Below, one piece after another: positions 4,888 to 6,663 of a DNA stretch of 6,663 nt (positions are counted from its first letter, which is position 1; each line of letters begins with the position of its first letter). Both the position numbers and the translations under genes were made by a program. Below the pieces are notes generated by a model, which searched no databases, was not told the DNA's origin, and worked only from the letters and a program-made list of their open reading frames with translations. Source of the DNA: an uncultured Saprospirales bacterium (GTDB taxonomy: Bacteria > Bacteroidota > Bacteroidia > Chitinophagales > JADIYW01); the NCBI GenBank assembly GCA_938008535.1, contig CALLKF010000046.1, positions 1 to 6,663 of the forward strand, written 5' to 3'.

Positions 4888-6663
4888 ATGAAATTCTTTC
4901 TAAAGCAATTGAATATTCAATCCAAAGCATACTTTCTGCTATGTATAATTATTGTTTTTAATAAAAATTTATTTGCTTATGAAAATCCATTTTTAAATAC
5001 AACTGCAACAACGTATGCAGATAGTATGGCAAAAAAAATGATTGCTGAGATTTCGCTTAAAGAGAAAATTTCAATGTTGTCTGGTGATAAATTTTTTAAA
5101 TTAAAATCCGGAATTCCATTTATATTTAAAGGACATTTACCGAATGCAACAATCCATAAACCAGCAAAAAAATATCATTTACCAGCACTTATTTTTACAG
5201 ATGGACCACGTGGTGTTGTTACGAAACCACAAACAAATTTTCCGGCACCTATTACTCGTGCATGTACATGGAATCCTTTACTGGAAGAACAAGTCGGAAT
5301 TGCGATGGGAACTGAAGCAACGTTTGCCGGTGCAAATCTAATTGGTGCACCATGCATTAATTTATTAAGGCATCCTGCTAATGGTCGAGCACAAGAAAGT
5401 TATGGCGAAGATAGCTATCTGGTGTCACAATTTGGAACTGCTTTAGTACGTGGTATTCAAGAGAAAGGTGTTATATCTTGTGTAAAACATTTTGCATTAA
5501 ATAGTATTGAAAACACACGTTATACGGTTGATGTACAAATTTCAGAAAAGGTATTGAACGAAATATATTTACCACATTTTAAAGCATGTATTGATGTTGG
5601 TGCAGCTTCCATCATGTCTGCATATAATAAAGTAAACGGAAAATATTGTGCAGAAAATGACAGTTTATTAACAACAACATTGCGTAAACAACTAGGTTTT
5701 AAAGGTTTTGTACAATCAGATTGGGATTTTGGCGTTCGAAGTACTGGATCTAGCTTACAAGCAAAAATGAATGTAGAAATGCCATACCCAAAATTTTATA
5801 AACCAAAAAATATAAAAGAAGCAATTGTAAATAATGAAATCACATCATCAACCATAAATGATTTAGTGTATGATATTTTATACACTCGATTTCTTTTTCA
5901 ATTTATAAATCAAGAAAAAAATATAGCAAAACCGAATTATGAACAACATAATTTGCTAGCAAAGAGAATATGCGAAGAAGGAACTGTTTTATTAAAAAAC
6001 GAAAACCAAACATTGCCATTAAATAAAACTAAAATAAAAACAATTTTATTAGTTGGAAGATTGGTGCATGAAAAAAATGATGGTGATAATGGAAGTAGTA
6101 TTGTAAAAACAAAAGTGCAAATACCATTAGATGCTTTTAAAAACTTTGGAAATGAAAACAACATCAAAATACTTACTGTAGAAAATGTAACCGACAAAAA
6201 TCTAACACAATATGCACAACAAGCAGATGTGGTAATTTTTATTACTGGAACAAAAAAGATTGAGGAAGGCGAATTTATTTCGATGAATGGTACTGAAAGA
6301 AAAGACGCATCAAAACCAGCTAAAGGAATCTTTAAAAAGCTAGGTCGCGGTGGTGACAGGTATCAACTAAATTTACCAAAAGCTGAAACTGATTTGATAA
6401 ATAAAATAGCTGCAATCAATAAAAATATAATTTGCTACCTAATTGGTGGTAGCGCAATCATGATGGAAGAATTTAAAAACCAAGTGCCTGCAATTTTATT
6501 TTCTGGATATTATGGAATGAATGGTGCAGAAACAATGCTTGATATCTTGTTTGGAAAAGTAAATCCATCAGGAAAATTACCTTTTACTATTCCAGCAAAT
6601 TTATCGCAATTGCCTGTATTTCCATCCTTGCCAAAAACAATAGATTATGGCTACTTTCATGGT
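4888..6663 (+). CDS. Exported glycoside hydrolase family 3 enzyme (beta-glucosidase-like), 3' end outside window
   Basis: The frame is open from ATG at 4888 to the right edge, 592 residues with no stop. Family members hydrolyse terminal beta-linked glycosyl residues with retention. Residues 1-30 are a signal peptide (cleavage near LFA/Y), placing it in the periplasm or on the surface. The N-terminal catalytic barrel shows TDGPRGVV (104-111), CINLLRHPANGRAQESYGED (156-175), CVKHFALNSIENTR (198-211) and the nucleophile motif GFVQSDW, with Asp278 as predicted nucleophile. The C-terminal sandwich domain shows GTVLLKNENQTLPL (365-378), DGDNGSS (398-404), GGDRYQLNLP (488-497) and LDILFGKVNPSGKLPFTIP (551-569). 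The visible end, DYGYFHG, normally precedes the final fibronectin-like domain, so about 100-200 residues are missing. The acid/base Glu is probably among Glu459, Glu460 and Glu462, in a motif that seems split by an insertion. Substrate cannot be named. No SusC/SusD genes are visible. Confidence 0.92.
   Translation, partial: MKFFLKQLNIQSKAYFLLCIIIVFNKNLFAYENPFLNTTATTYADSMAKKMIAEISLKEKISMLSGDKFFKLKSGIPFIFKGHLPNATIHKPAKKYHLPALIFTDGPRGVVTKPQTNFPAPITRACTWNPLLEEQVGIAMGTEATFAGANLIGAPCINLLRHPANGRAQESYGEDSYLVSQFGTALVRGIQEKGVISCVKHFALNSIENTRYTVDVQISEKVLNEIYLPHFKACIDVGAASIMSAYNKVNGKYCAENDSLLTTTLRKQLGFKGFVQSDWDFGVRSTGSSLQAKMNVEMPYPKFYKPKNIKEAIVNNEITSSTINDLVYDILYTRFLFQFINQEKNIAKPNYEQHNLLAKRICEEGTVLLKNENQTLPLNKTKIKTILLVGRLVHEKNDGDNGSSIVKTKVQIPLDAFKNFGNENNIKILTVENVTDKNLTQYAQQADVVIFITGTKKIEEGEFISMNGTERKDASKPAKGIFKKLGRGGDRYQLNLPKAETDLINKIAAINKNIICYLIGGSAIMMEEFKNQVPAILFSGYYGMNGAETMLDILFGKVNPSGKLPFTIPANLSQLPVFPSLPKTIDYGYFHG

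Noticed and set aside
5144..6197. Short ORFs at 5144-5341 (+), 5175-5357 (-) and 5937-6197 (-)
   Set aside because: All lie inside the GH3 coding frame, which is supported by many conserved motifs; they are alternative-frame by-products.

Overview
The window looks like chromosomal DNA from a Bacteroidota member, possibly of the Chitinophagales/Sphingobacteriales type. The evidence is AT-rich composition, ATG starts preceded by A-rich leaders without Shine-Dalgarno sequences, an OmpA-family protein with thrombospondin type 3 repeats, and exported proteins with Ala-rich signal cleavage sites. Assignment below phylum level is a guess. No mobile element, CRISPR array, rRNA or tRNA was seen.

Layout, left to right. 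Positions 1-137 hold the 3' end of an unrecognised gene on the + strand. After a 274-bp gap containing a possible sigma-54-type promoter comes a 500-residue exported protein (412-1914). Its C-terminal part resembles TRAP-transporter (DctP-type) solute-binding proteins, and its N-terminal part is two copies of a 76-residue module of unknown function. The next gap (1915-2158) is packed with nested inverted repeats and leads into a 361-residue OmpA-like protein with seven TSP3 repeats (2159-3244), which ends in a strong intrinsic terminator. A 197-residue membrane protein of unknown function follows (3432-4025). The next gap holds a dyad resembling a CRP/FNR-superfamily operator, just upstream of a 34-codon single-span membrane protein ORF (4286-4390). 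On the minus strand is a YqcC/DUF446 protein (4471-4791). Divergent from it is an exported glycoside hydrolase family 3 enzyme (4888 onward), which runs off the right edge with 592 residues visible.

The genes do not form one operon or an evident shared pathway. They read as individually transcribed units, several of them envelope or periplasmic proteins. No TRAP permease genes (DctQ/DctM) are visible, and no SusC/SusD pair accompanies the GH3 enzyme. The points most worth a second look are the duplicated-module/TRAP-like fusion that has lost the family's signature arginine, the palindrome cluster at 1921-2060, the small membrane protein with its operator-like dyad, and the GH3 enzyme whose active-site loop motif appears to be split by an insertion.
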